Origin: DATFMP01 sp035266845
Lineage (GTDB): Bacteria; SAR324; JACQKK01
NCBI GenBank assembly: GCA_035266845.1
Contig: DATFMP010000027.1
Span: 1 to 41,208, forward strand
DNA length: 41,208 nucleotides
Direction: 5' to 3'
Positions 31,677 to 40,012 of the stretch are shown piece by piece. The notes below the pieces were generated by a model. The model was not told where the DNA came from. It worked only from the letters and a program-made list of their open reading frames with translations, and searched no databases. The position numbers were made by a program, and so were the translations under genes. The number at the start of each line of letters is the position of its first letter. Position 1 is the first letter of the stretch.

Positions 31677-33001
31677 ATGGGGCTCATCATCAGGGGTTCC
31701 TGTTCCACGTGCAGCTTGGCACGGATGCGCTCCAGCGCCGCGGGGGTGGAGGTGATCCGGATGTGGATGCCGTCCTGCTCGTAACGCACTTCATCCACCC
31801 GGCTCCAGCGATACAGCTTGGCCAGTTCGCCGTAGTCCTGGTACTCCAGCAGCAGCGGCGTGGTGACCATGGACTGCTCGAAGAAGCGCACGATGCGCAC
31901 GCGCACTTCCTCGCAGTCGTCGCGCATGGCGGAGATGAACAGGGCATCCGGATAGGCGCGTTTGGCCAGCAGCAGCCGCACCTTGTCGTCGATGCGATCC
32001 ACCTTGTTGAAGACGATCAGGCGCGGCACCGTGTGCGCGCCGATCTCCTCCAGCACCTGCGCGGTGGTGGCCATGTGCTCCTCCCAGCTCTCATGGCTGA
32101 GGTCCACCACCTGCAGCAGCAGGTCCGCGTCTCGCGCCACCTCCAGCGTGGAGCGGAACGACGCCACCAGCTCGTGCGGCAGGCGCCGGATGAAGCCGAC
32201 GGTATCCGAGAGCAGGATCTTGGGCCGATTGTCCTCCACCAGCACACGCGTGGTGGAATCCAGCGTGGCGAACAGGCGGTCCTCCGCCGTCAGCTGCGCA
32301 TCGGTGAGCCGGTTCATCAGCGTGGACTTGCCTGCGTTCGTGTAACCCACCAGGCTCACGCGAAAGCAGTTGGCGCGGCTCTTCTTCTGCGTGCCGCGCT
32401 CCAGGTTAAGCTGGCGCAGTTCCTTGCGCAGGCGCGCAATGCGGTTGCGGATCAGGGTGCGGTCGATGTCGATCTGCTTTTCGCCCGCGCCCTTGCTGCC
32501 GGCGATGCCGCCGCGCTCGCGGTCCAGGTGGGCCCACATGCCCACCAACCGGGGCAGCATGTATTCCAGGTGCGCAAGTTCCACTTGCAGGCGGGCTTCG
32601 CGGGTGTAGGCGTTGCGGCTGAAGATGCTGAGGATAAGTTGCGTGCGGTCGAGCACCATCACGCGCAGGGCCCGCTCCAGGTGCTGGCCCTGCGACGGCG
32701 AGAGATTGCCATCGTAGATCACCACCTCCGCGCCCAGGCGCTGCACCTGGTCGCGGATCTCGTCCAGCTTGCCGGAGCCGAACACGCTGCCGGGCAGCAT
32801 CTGCTCGCGGTGTTGCACGAGCCGGCCAACATACTCGTAGCCGATGCTTCCGGCCAGCTCCGTCAGCTCATCCAGCGAATCGGTTTGTTGGAGATCGGAA
32901 ACGTCGGGGGTTTGCAGTGCTATCAGAAAGGCTTTGTCCAGCAGCAGACCGTTGTCGTTCAAACTCCCCCTCAGGCAAGCGGTGGTCGAGCGCAGGTCCA
33001 T
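31673..33001 (-). CDS. hflX: Ribosome-splitting GTPase HflX
   Basis: 442 aa. HflX N-domain with YVGRLVQHREQMLPGSVFGSG, a coiled linker ending RGGIAGSKGAGEKQIDID, and the G-domain with GYTNAGKST (219-227), LLSDTVGFIRRLP and FNKVDRID. It splits stalled 70S ribosomes and is heat-shock related in E. coli, where it follows hfq; here no hfq precedes it, and the upstream gene encodes a Lys/Ala-rich protein. It overlaps the amidase gene by 4 nt. The ATG at 33001 is preceded by TGGGG. Confidence 0.95.
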   Translation of the reverse strand: MDLRSTTACLRGSLNDNGLLLDKAFLIALQTPDVSDLQQTDSLDELTELAGSIGYEYVGRLVQHREQMLPGSVFGSGKLDEIRDQVQRLGAEVVIYDGNLSPSQGQHLERALRVMVLDRTQLILSIFSRNAYTREARLQVELAHLEYMLPRLVGMWAHLDRERGGIAGSKGAGEKQIDIDRTLIRNRIARLRKELRQLNLERGTQKKSRANCFRVSLVGYTNAGKSTLMNRLTDAQLTAEDRLFATLDSTTRVLVEDNRPKILLSDTVGFIRRLPHELVASFRSTLEVARDADLLLQVVDLSHESWEEHMATTAQVLEEIGAHTVPRLIVFNKVDRIDDKVRLLLAKRAYPDALFISAMRDDCEEVRVRIVRFFEQSMVTTPLLLEYQDYGELAKLYRWSRVDEVRYEQDGIHIRITSTPAALERIRAKLHVEQEPLMMSPI

Positions 33002-33065
33002 TCAACCCCAGGATAAGCCCGCCCCCCAAAGCCGTCAAGGCGGGCCGGACCGCGCTCGTCCCGCC

Positions 33066-33452
33066 CTAGCGGCTTGCGCCAGCCGCTGCGCGCTTGGCCG
33101 GAGCCTTCCTGGCTGCGGGTTTCTTCGCTGCCGCCGCCTTGCTCACCGTCTTCTTGGCCGCGGGCTTTTTCGCTGCCGCCGCTTTGCTCACCGTCTTCTT
33201 GGCTGCGGGCTTCTTCGCCGCCGCCGCTTTGCTTACCGTCTTCTTGGCCGCGGGCTTCTTCGCCGCCGCCGCCTTGCTCACCGTCTTCTTGGCCGCGGGC
33301 TTCTTCGCCGCCGACGCCTTGCTCACCGTCTTCTTGGCCGCAGGTTTCTTCGCCGCCGCTGCCTTGCTCACCGTCTTCTTCGCTGCCGTGCTCCGCGCCG
33401 CGGGCTTGGCGCTCTTGGCCTTGGAGGCCGTACTACGTTTGGCAGTCGCCAT
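33066..33452 (-). CDS. Lys/Ala-rich histone H1-like repeat protein
   Basis: 128 aa. A short basic head (residues 1-24) is followed by six copies of a 15-residue unit, KKTVSKAAAAKKPAA, with only one substitution (Ser in copy 2), then RKAPAKRAAAGASR. This is the PAKK-type tail of histone H1-like or AlgP-like proteins, which bind DNA non-specifically; unlike AlgP it has no globular part. It is likely a nucleoid-associated factor, and the copy number of the repeat may vary. A strong GGGAGGG lies upstream of the ATG at 33452. It lies 64 nt before hflX in the same direction. Confidence 0.85.
   Translation of the reverse strand: MATAKRSTASKAKSAKPAARSTAAKKTVSKAAAAKKPAAKKTVSKASAAKKPAAKKTVSKAAAAKKPAAKKTVSKAAAAKKPAAKKTVSKAAAAKKPAAKKTVSKAAAAKKPAARKAPAKRAAAGASR
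33111..33380 (-). repeat. Six 45-bp in-frame tandem repeats
   Basis: Encodes the six 15-residue units of the Lys/Ala-rich protein. The copies differ by a few silent changes, so they have been kept by recombination or slippage without being fully identical. They are coding, not a CRISPR array. Confidence 0.85.
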
Positions 33453-33494
33453 AGGGCCCTCCCTTGTTGCTTGGATGCTTAATGGACCAACGAC

Positions 33495-33522
33495 ATATTA
33501 CTCACCAGTGCCGCCGAGGAAA
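33495..33522 (-). promoter_or_regulatory. Weak candidate promoter for the Lys/Ala-rich protein gene
   Basis: On the minus strand, TTTCCT, 16-bp spacer and TAATAT. Matches are only 3 and 4 of 6, but the surrounding 120-bp gap is AT-rich compared with the genes. Tentative. Confidence 0.2.
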
Positions 33523-33572
33523 GGTTAATTCGCTCTGCGTCCACCATTCGCCATCCAAGAATAATGCCGCGC

Positions 33573-36500
33573 TCACTGAAAGTAGGGTTGCAGTGATGCA
33601 GCACGCCGTGGGCTCAGCCGCCGAAGGGCCTCGTAGTGTGGCTTTGCGTCGTCCTTGCGGAATGCCTTCAGGTATGCCGTGATGAGATTGTATTGCGCCT
33701 TGGCATCGCGCGGGTTCTGCTGCACCCAGGTCTCCAACCGCGGGATGACATCGCTCCAACGTTGCTGGTGCAGCAGCAGTTCGATGAGCCGACGTTGTGC
33801 ATCGGGCTGTGCGGGATCGATCGCGAGCACCGCGCGCAGGTGCTGCTCGCCTTCCACCGGGTCCCCCAGCGCCAGCGCGGCATCCGCCAACGCCAAGTGC
33901 AGCGAGGCGTCGCGTGGGGCCGCTGCAGAGGCGGATTCCAGCAGCGGACGCGCTTCTTCGAAGCGTCGCATGGAGGCGAGCAGCAACGCGCGCTTGCGAA
34001 CGAGACCCGCGTCGTCCGGGTGCAACACCTGCAGACGCGCGAGCGTGTCGGCCAGCGCCGCCTTGCGTCCCAGGCGCTCCTCCACCGTCGCCATCAGCTT
34101 GAGTCCATCCTCCGTGGCCCCCGGCCCGGAGCCCGCCGCCATCAGCACGGCCTCCGCACGCTTCGCATTGTCCTGGCGCAGGTAGATGCCGGCCAGGGTC
34201 ATGCGCGCGGCTGTGTCGTCCGGCTGATCGTCCAACAGCGCTTCCAGCACGTCGGCCGCGGCACCCAGCCGCCCCGCCTGCTCGGCCAGCTTCGCGGCCA
34301 CCGCGCGCTGCTTCTGCGTGGCAGGGAGGCTTAGCACCAACTCTGGCAACACGCGCGGCAGGTCTGGGTTCTGCGGCTGCGCCTGGTAGAGCGACCAGTA
34401 CATGCCCAGCGCATCCTCATATTGGTGCGAGCGGTACAACTCGCGCGCCAGCATGAGCGAGGTGTCCGGGTCCAGCGCCTGCAGCTGCGAAGCGCGCTGG
34501 AGCAGGGGCAGCGCGCGGTCGTGCTCGCCCAGCGCCAACCACGCCTTGCCCGTGCGGGCCAGCAACCCGGCATCGCGCGGCCGCTCGTTCAGCACCTGTT
34601 CCCACAGGGTCGCGGCGTCCCGATGACGGCCCTGCTCGTCGTACAACTCGCCCAGGCGGATGCGATTGTCCTGGTTGCCCGGCAGCACCTTCACCAGCCG
34701 CTCGCGCGTGGCCATCTCGTCGGCCACGTCGCCCGCCGAGCGATAGTGCTCGGCCATGTGCAGCAGCACGTCGGGGTGCTTGAGCAGCACCTCCGGGTGC
34801 GTCTGCCAGATCGCCAGCGCCTCGTCCTGCCTGCCGATCTGCCAGAACACATTGCCGCGTGCGTACAGCATGTCGCCGCGATCCTGGAAGAAGAACACGT
34901 AGCGCGTGAACGCATCCAACGCGGCGTCGGTGTCTCCCTGCGCTCGGTGGATCAGCCCCCGCAGCAGCGCGGCGCGATGATCCAGCGCGTTCCCGGGTGG
35001 CACCTCGCGCAGCAGGGTCAGTGCCTGCTTGCCGTCACGATCGGCCCAGGCGAGCTGACCCAGCGCCAGCGCCGTGGCCACCCGCGCATCGCCGGTTTCG
35101 TGCATCTGCGTCAGCAGGGAGCGCGCCTTGCCGCGTTCGTCCGCACCCAGCAGCCCGGCCTGGGCCAGCGCGTCAGCGGCTTGCGCCGGCTTGCCGGTGC
35201 CCCGCAGCCACTCGCCATAGTCCAGCCACAGGCTTGGCGCCTCCGGGTACAGCGCCAGGTCCTCCGCGAAGGCATGGTCGATCTCTGCGGCCCCATAGCC
35301 CTGCTGCCTGGCGAGCAGCAGCAGGTCGCCCGCCTCGGCCGGCTTCTGTTGCGCGCTCAGCAGGCGGCTGCGCAGAAAGGTCACGCGCGCCACGGTGCTG
35401 GGCGGCAGTCCTGCCGCTGCACCGCCCTCCGTTGTGACGAAAGGCTTGAGCATCTCCAGCGCATCCTGGTACCAGCCACGCTCCACCAGCCGCTGCACCA
35501 GCAGCAGTCGCACACCGGTGGCCTGCGGCCGCTGCACCAGGTATTGCCGATAGGCGGCAACCTCGCCGGGCGCATCGTCGGCCGCATGGCGGGCACGGGC
35601 CAGCCATAGCTGCACCTCCGGCAGGTTCGGCAGATGCTGCTGCACCTCCTCGAATTCCAGCACGGCTTGGCGCGGCTCCATCTGCTCCATCACGATGCGG
35701 CCAAACAACGTCAGGCTGGCCAAGCTGGGGTGCTGATAAAACGATTCCGCGGCCCGCTGCACCACGGTGCGCCCGGCCCGCATGCGACGCAGCACACCCC
35801 GCAGCCGTGCATTGGCGTTGTAGTTGCGCGGATTGATGTAGATCGTGCGCCGGTACTGTTCCGCTGCATCCAGGTCGCGCCCCAACGCCTCGTAGGCCTG
35901 CCCGAGCAGGTAGTGCGCCTCCTCGGAGGACGGGTGCACGCGCGCGGCGGTCTCCAGTTGCTGCGCCGCCTGGGCCGGTTTGCCACGCAGATAGAGCCGC
36001 CCCAGCGCCACGTGCGCGCCAAAGTGATAAGGCGCTCGCTGCAGCAGTTGCTTCAGGTAGCGCTCGGCATCCTGTATATCCCCGCGGCGGCGGGCGGCAT
36101 CGCCCAGCCGGTACAGCCGGTCCAGGCTGCGCACGTCCTCGGGCGCGGGCTCGGCCGACGTTGCCGCACCCGTCTGCGAGCCAGCGGAAGGAGCCGCGGC
36201 GGGCGCGGAGCCGGGTTCCGTGGCAGGCGCGCCCTGGGTACCGCCGGGAAGCCCCGCCGAGGGCTGCGCCGTTGCCGCGCCCGCGGGCGCGGATGGCTGC
36301 GCAGGGGCGGGTGCTTGCGCGGACGGCTGTTGGGCGGACGAAGGGGGCGCCGGTGCGGCGCTGGAGCGCTCAGGCGCCGGAGCCGACTGGGCCGGCGTCG
36401 CGGGGCTGCCCGCATCGCCAGCGGCAGGACTCTGCGATGGGGCTGGCGCTGGGGCCTGCTCCGATGCCGCCGGAGCGGGCGCGGTATCCTGGATGGTCTG

Positions 36501-36635
36501 GGCGTGCTCCTCCGTGTGCGAGGGCTCGCGCAGATCCCAGTAGTTGCGGGGCGCCTGCTGGGCGCACACGGGCGCGGCGGCGCTGCCTGCCAGCAGCGCC
36601 AGCGGAATCAGCAGCAACAGGGTGCGCCGGCGCAC
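33573..36635 (-). CDS. Large secreted TPR-repeat protein
   Basis: About 1020 aa. A signal peptide MRRRTLLLLIPLALLAG ends near VCA, then come a Pro/Ala-rich linker (residues 50-165) and a long array of TPR-like helix pairs from about 168 to the end (for example GDAARRRGDIQDAERYLKQL and LADAALALGDPVEGEQHL). No C-terminal barrel or membrane segment is seen, so it should stay periplasmic or be secreted as a protein-binding scaffold; the linker suggests an extended tether. It resembles exopolysaccharide or secretion TPR proteins, but no family is certain. The start is uncertain: GTG at 36635 fits the signal peptide but has no Shine-Dalgarno. It starts close to the end of the bolA-like gene. Confidence 0.8.
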   Translation of the reverse strand: MRRRTLLLLIPLALLAGSAAAPVCAQQAPRNYWDLREPSHTEEHAQTIQDTAPAPAASEQAPAPAPSQSPAAGDAGSPATPAQSAPAPERSSAAPAPPSSAQQPSAQAPAPAQPSAPAGAATAQPSAGLPGGTQGAPATEPGSAPAAAPSAGSQTGAATSAEPAPEDVRSLDRLYRLGDAARRRGDIQDAERYLKQLLQRAPYHFGAHVALGRLYLRGKPAQAAQQLETAARVHPSSEEAHYLLGQAYEALGRDLDAAEQYRRTIYINPRNYNANARLRGVLRRMRAGRTVVQRAAESFYQHPSLASLTLFGRIVMEQMEPRQAVLEFEEVQQHLPNLPEVQLWLARARHAADDAPGEVAAYRQYLVQRPQATGVRLLLVQRLVERGWYQDALEMLKPFVTTEGGAAAGLPPSTVARVTFLRSRLLSAQQKPAEAGDLLLLARQQGYGAAEIDHAFAEDLALYPEAPSLWLDYGEWLRGTGKPAQAADALAQAGLLGADERGKARSLLTQMHETGDARVATALALGQLAWADRDGKQALTLLREVPPGNALDHRAALLRGLIHRAQGDTDAALDAFTRYVFFFQDRGDMLYARGNVFWQIGRQDEALAIWQTHPEVLLKHPDVLLHMAEHYRSAGDVADEMATRERLVKVLPGNQDNRIRLGELYDEQGRHRDAATLWEQVLNERPRDAGLLARTGKAWLALGEHDRALPLLQRASQLQALDPDTSLMLARELYRSHQYEDALGMYWSLYQAQPQNPDLPRVLPELVLSLPATQKQRAVAAKLAEQAGRLGAAADVLEALLDDQPDDTAARMTLAGIYLRQDNAKRAEAVLMAAGSGPGATEDGLKLMATVEERLGRKAALADTLARLQVLHPDDAGLVRKRALLLASMRRFEEARPLLESASAAAPRDASLHLALADAALALGDPVEGEQHLRAVLAIDPAQPDAQRRLIELLLHQQRWSDVIPRLETWVQQNPRDAKAQYNLITAYLKAFRKDDAKPHYEALRRLSPRRAASLQPYFQ

Positions 36636-36658
36636 GGAGCGAAAGGGAGCGGATTCGA

Positions 36659-36916
36659 TCAGGCGGTGCCCGCCAGCTTGCTCCACTGGGAGGGCGTATA
36701 GGTCTTGAGGGCCAGGGCGTGCACCGCTTCGCGCATGGCATCTCCCAGCGCGGCGTAGACCATCTGGTGGCGCTCCACCATGGTCTTTCCGTCGAAGCGG
36801 TCGGAGATGATCAGGCATTGAAAGTGGTTGTCATCGCCCATGGGACTGCTGAGCCGCACATCGTCGCCGGGGAAGGCCTGGCTCAGCATTCCCCGCAATT
36901 CTTCGATCGGCATCAT
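36659..36916 (-). CDS. BolA/IbaG-family protein
   Basis: 85 aa. The BolA fold is recognised in MPIEELRGMLSQAFPGDDV and FQCLIISDRFDGKTMVERHQ, followed by MVYAALGDAMREAVHALALK. The His in VERHQ, near the end of strand 3, and the Ala-rich last helix fit the IbaG/BolA subfamily that works with monothiol glutaredoxins in iron-sulphur handling. The start MM at 36916 has GAGGTG upstream; longer in-frame starts enter non-conserved sequence. The downstream TPR gene begins about 23 nt later. Confidence 0.87.
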   Translation of the reverse strand: MMPIEELRGMLSQAFPGDDVRLSSPMGDDNHFQCLIISDRFDGKTMVERHQMVYAALGDAMREAVHALALKTYTPSQWSKLAGTA

Positions 36917-37051
36917 CGGTTGCACCTCGCGGGTTGGATGCGGCGGCCACGCGGTCGGTTCGTGCGCCGGGCCTCCCGCGGCGCACACCGCAGCTTGCCT
37001 TCAACCTAGCACAGGCGCGCCCGGCCGCAACAGGCGCGGCTCTGCCGCCGC

Positions 37052-37069
37052 GCCGGCGCCGGCGCCGGC
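37052..37069. repeat. (GCCGGC)3 palindromic microsatellite
   Basis: Three perfect GCCGGC units right after the stop of the MaoC-like gene (on the minus strand). They fold back on themselves and could slow or end transcription; there is no T-run. Confidence 0.5.
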
Positions 37070-37074
37070 TCGGT

Positions 37075-37905
37075 TCAGTTCCCCGCTGGGCGCACCTTGA
37101 AGATTGCCGTGTGGTACACCTCCACCGCCGGGCGGCCGTCGTTGAGGAACACCACGTAGAGTGTCACGAACTCGTGGCCCTTGCGCTCCCACTTCTCGAT
37201 GGGCATGGCCCGGATTTCCACCGGGTCACCCAGGTGCAGCGGGCCGCGGTGGATGATGCGGCTGCCGGTATGGATCCACGGGTTGAGCTGGAAGTGATGG
37301 CCGAACACGTCGTTGGCCCCCTGTAGCACCTTGCCGGGCTGAATGCGGGGTGCGGCGCCCTCGCGGAACACGGGCAGACGGTCGCCTGCGGCATCGCACC
37401 AAGCCTCGTGATCCTCGCGCGTGGGCACCCAGCGCAGTGCGCGCAAGGGCTCGTTCAGGTGCACCGCGTCCCAGTCGATCGGCACGGGCGTCAGGCCGGC
37501 ATCCGCGGGCGTCATCGTCGCGCGGCCATCCACGGGCGGCAGCTCGGAGGTCAGGCGTGTCTCCAGCACGGCCAGCTCCGTGCCGCCCTCGTTGCGCACG
37601 CGCAGATGGTGGGCACCATCGCCCGCGCTCTCCGGTGCGGACTCCACGGTCAGCCACTCGCCATCGTAGGCGGGCTGCAGCAGCTTGAGCTCGGAGACGC
37701 TGCCATCCAACCATGCCGTGCCCAGGGTCTGCACCAGGGGCACGGTGAGGTGCGCATACACCAGCGTGCCGGCCACCAGACCGCCCCGGAAGCCATAGCG
37801 GGCCGCGGTGGCGTCGTCGTGGATCTTGTTGGCCGAGTTGATGGAGAGGTTCACCGTGCGCACGCGGAGCGGCGCCAGGGCGGGCGGTGCGGCCTCAGCA
37901 CTCAT
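37075..37905 (-). CDS. MaoC-like double hotdog protein
   Basis: 276 aa with two probable hotdog halves. The N-terminal half contains the hydratase-2 like SANKIHDDATAARYGFRGG followed by LVAGTLVYAHL; His29 and Asn26 match the (R)-hydratase motif GDxNPxH, but the Asp position is Ser24. The second half has GHHFQLNPWIHTGSRIIH and GDPVEIRAMPIEKWERKGHE. It probably acts on, or binds, an acyl-CoA thioester, though hydratase activity is doubtful because of the Ser. It is a single gene. The start at 37905 has only a weak GGA element. Confidence 0.8.
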   Translation of the reverse strand: MSAEAAPPALAPLRVRTVNLSINSANKIHDDATAARYGFRGGLVAGTLVYAHLTVPLVQTLGTAWLDGSVSELKLLQPAYDGEWLTVESAPESAGDGAHHLRVRNEGGTELAVLETRLTSELPPVDGRATMTPADAGLTPVPIDWDAVHLNEPLRALRWVPTREDHEAWCDAAGDRLPVFREGAAPRIQPGKVLQGANDVFGHHFQLNPWIHTGSRIIHRGPLHLGDPVEIRAMPIEKWERKGHEFVTLYVVFLNDGRPAVEVYHTAIFKVRPAGN

Positions 37906-37959
37906 GGGCGATCGTCCAGGGATGGGGTGAAAAGGGGCGCCGTGTCAGGGCCGGATTCC

Positions 37960-37989
37960 TTGTCATTTCGCCGACGATCCCGGCATACT
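37960..37989 (+). promoter_or_regulatory. Possible promoter for the PilZ gene
   Basis: TTGTCA (37960-37965) and CATACT (37984-37989) with 18 bp between; 5 and 4 of 6 matches. It lies 37 bp before the GTG start, so transcription would begin about 30 nt upstream. Fairly plausible in an otherwise GC-rich gap. Confidence 0.4.
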
Positions 37990-38025
37990 ATGCGCGCTGT
38001 TGAGCTTCCTCGCAGGAGTGATCTG

Positions 38026-38844
38026 GTGGCCACGATTCAGGACAAGCGACGTTCCCCCCGCATCCCGTTCGAGCAACTCCGGACGGAAATGGAGATTGGT
38101 GGCGTGGCATACCCAGTGTCGGTGCACGACCTGTCGCAGGAAGGCATCCGGATTGTCTTGGATTCCCCGGTGGAAATCAATCCGGAGCAGGAAGTCAAGA
38201 TCGCCGTCGGCAAGATCAGCCCCAACGTGCGTGGCCGCGTCCGCTGGATCAGCCGCGGGCAGGAGGGGCAGTCCACCCAGATGGGCATCGAGTTCGAATC
38301 GTTCGTGCTCGAAACCCCGGAGGAGGACGAGGTGGAGGGCCTGCTGGCCGCGTGGCGGGAGATATCGCACACGTACAGCATCTTCGAATCCTTCCTGCAC
38401 ATTCTGCTCTCGCTGGACTACGAGATCGTCGAGGGCAAGATCGACGACCTTTCGGACGTCGTCTACAGCATCACTGTATGGCTGGACCAGCGCGTGGGCC
38501 CACTGAACGTGTGGGGCGTGCTCAAGGAGCCGGATGGCTCGCTTACCGCCCAGCTTGTCGTGGCGCGCCACGTCCTACCCCCCGCGCAGGAGGCCACGCG
38601 CCACGCGAATGTGCTCAAGGTGGCGCGGGACGAGCTGACCGGCTGGTTCGAAGGCCGCCCCTACCTGTACGGCGGCGAGATCGTGATCGAGTACCTGGGC
38701 GATAACGAGGGGCAGGTGGACCTGCTGCAGCGTTTGGCGGTGCTGCTCTCCAAGCGCATGCAGTTCTGGTCCAAGCTCATCATGAAGAACATCTCCCTCC
38801 AGCTCTTCGGAGAAGAACTGGAGCGCGTGCAGCAGAAGAAGTAG
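38026..38844 (+). CDS. PilZ-domain protein with unknown C-terminal domain
   Basis: 272 aa. The PilZ c-di-GMP motif is complete: RRSPR (residues 8-12) and DLSQEG (35-40), with RVRWISR further on. This predicts c-di-GMP binding. After about residue 100 comes a second region of about 170 residues that I do not recognise; it contains an acidic part (LETPEEDEVEG) and a helical end (LSKRMQFWSKLIMKNISLQL). It may be an effector or protein-contact domain. The start is GTG at 38026 with AGGAG 8 nt upstream. A single gene, convergent with the FabG-type gene. Confidence 0.82.
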   Translation: MATIQDKRRSPRIPFEQLRTEMEIGGVAYPVSVHDLSQEGIRIVLDSPVEINPEQEVKIAVGKISPNVRGRVRWISRGQEGQSTQMGIEFESFVLETPEEDEVEGLLAAWREISHTYSIFESFLHILLSLDYEIVEGKIDDLSDVVYSITVWLDQRVGPLNVWGVLKEPDGSLTAQLVVARHVLPPAQEATRHANVLKVARDELTGWFEGRPYLYGGEIVIEYLGDNEGQVDLLQRLAVLLSKRMQFWSKLIMKNISLQLFGEELERVQQKK

Positions 38845-39006
38845 CTCCCCTCTCCACACGTCCGCTCCGCCGCCCCGACGGTCCTCCCCGCCAAACCTGA
38901 ATCCGCTGCCGGATGAGCCGGGCACCGCCGTGACACGCCCCGTCCACGCCCAACGGAATGTGCCCGCATCCAAGGGGCAGCGAGTGTGACTCTCTGTCGG
39001 GAGCCC

Positions 39007-39021
39007 GGGGGCAACGCCCCC
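39007..39021. repeat. GGGGGC-GCCCCC hairpin in the convergent gap
   Basis: 6-bp perfect GC stem with AAC loop, between the PilZ gene and the FabG-type gene. Flanking GGGAG and CTCC may add pairs. It resembles the hairpin region at 8879-8922 and could act as a shared transcription end. Confidence 0.4.
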
Positions 39022-39045
39022 AGGTCTCCTGGCGTGCAGGCAGGC

Positions 39046-39789
39046 CTAGTGCAGCAGGGTCTGGCCGCCGTCGGCGATGAGCAGGGTGCCGGTGAGGAAG
39101 CTGCTCTCCGGGGATGCGTAGAACAGGTAGACGCGGGCGATGTCGTAAGGCTCGCCCACGCGGCCCACCGGGATGCGCTGGCCGGCCGCCTCGCGAATCT
39201 CATCCGGGATGGCGTCCGTCATGGACGTCTTGATGAAGCCCGGCGCGATGGCGTTGACTGTGATGCCGTAGCGACCCCACTCGATGGCCATCGTGCGCGT
39301 CATGCCCACCAAACCCGCCTTGGTGGCGGAGTAGTTGGACTGCCCGAAGTTGCCGAAGCCGGAGATGGACGAGGCGTTGACGATGCGCCCATAGCCCCGC
39401 TCGCGCATATGGGCCGCGGCTGCCTGCGAACAGTAGAACACGCCGCTCAGGTTCACGCCGATCACCTGATCCCACTGCTCCGGCGACATCTTGAGCGCCG
39501 AGGCATCGCGCGTGATGCCCGCATTGTTGATGAGGATATCGATGCGGCCGAACGCTTCCACCGTTTTGTCCACAGCGTTCTTGGCGTCGGCCTGGTTGGA
39601 GACGTCGCACTTGACGTGCGCCGCCTTGCCGCCGGCCTTCGTGATGGCTTCCGCCGTGGCCTTCGCGCCGTCCTCGTTCCAGTCGGCGACCATCACCGCG
39701 GCGCCGTTTTCAGCCAGCAGCTTGGCCGTGGCCTGACCGATGCCGGCACCACCGCCGGTCACCAGGGCCGCCTGATCTTTCAGCAGCAT
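39046..39789 (-). CDS. FabG/PhaB-type SDR oxidoreductase
   Basis: 247 aa, classical SDR. Cofactor loop TGGGAGIG, NNAG motif LINNAGITRD, catalytic Ser in NASSISG, and the complete YxxxK in QSNYSATKAG; the end GTLLIADGG is typical. It reduces 3-oxoacyl-ACP or acetoacetyl-CoA, or another 3-oxo compound; the family cannot be narrowed. The ATG at 39789 has a good AGGAG. This one, unlike the SDR at 13735-14526, has the full active site. It is followed, on the plus side, by the convergent PilZ gene. Confidence 0.9.
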   Translation of the reverse strand: MLLKDQAALVTGGGAGIGQATAKLLAENGAAVMVADWNEDGAKATAEAITKAGGKAAHVKCDVSNQADAKNAVDKTVEAFGRIDILINNAGITRDASALKMSPEQWDQVIGVNLSGVFYCSQAAAAHMRERGYGRIVNASSISGFGNFGQSNYSATKAGLVGMTRTMAIEWGRYGITVNAIAPGFIKTSMTDAIPDEIREAAGQRIPVGRVGEPYDIARVYLFYASPESSFLTGTLLIADGGQTLLH

Positions 39790-39912
39790 GGTTGCTCCTC
39801 TTCCCAATCGGGGTTTGTGCAGTCGCGCGACCTGCCGCGGCGCCGCCTTGCGCGTACAGACGCAGGAGCGGCCGGATGGCCCGGGCCGGCGCAGGGGATG
39901 AAACCGGATGGC

Positions 39913-39946
39913 GGCGGTGCCCGGCTTGTTCCCGCCGGGCACCGCC
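39913..39946 (-). terminator. 13-bp stem-loop, possible terminator of the cysteine desulfurase gene
   Basis: Perfect 13-bp arms (39913-39925 and 39934-39946) with an 8-nt loop. On the minus strand it lies 67 bp after the desulfurase stop and is followed by a short TTT. The T-run is weak, so this is termination by a stable hairpin at best. A 13-nt palindrome, CGATCAGTGATCG, sits at 39953-39965 between them. Confidence 0.45.
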
Positions 39947-40012
39947 AACGCTCGATCAGTGATCGCTAACAGAATCGCCGCCGCTTGGAAAGCGCGGGCG
40001 CCGGTCTGCGCT

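Noticed and set aside
33111..33380. CRISPR-like array
   Set aside because: The 45-bp units are contiguous, without spacers, and in frame in a coding gene.
33094..33528. Hydrophobic plus-strand frame (LLTVFLAAGFFAAAA repeats) that looks like a membrane protein
   Set aside because: It is the reverse complement of the Lys/Ala repeats. The minus-strand gene has a strong Shine-Dalgarno and a known protein type.
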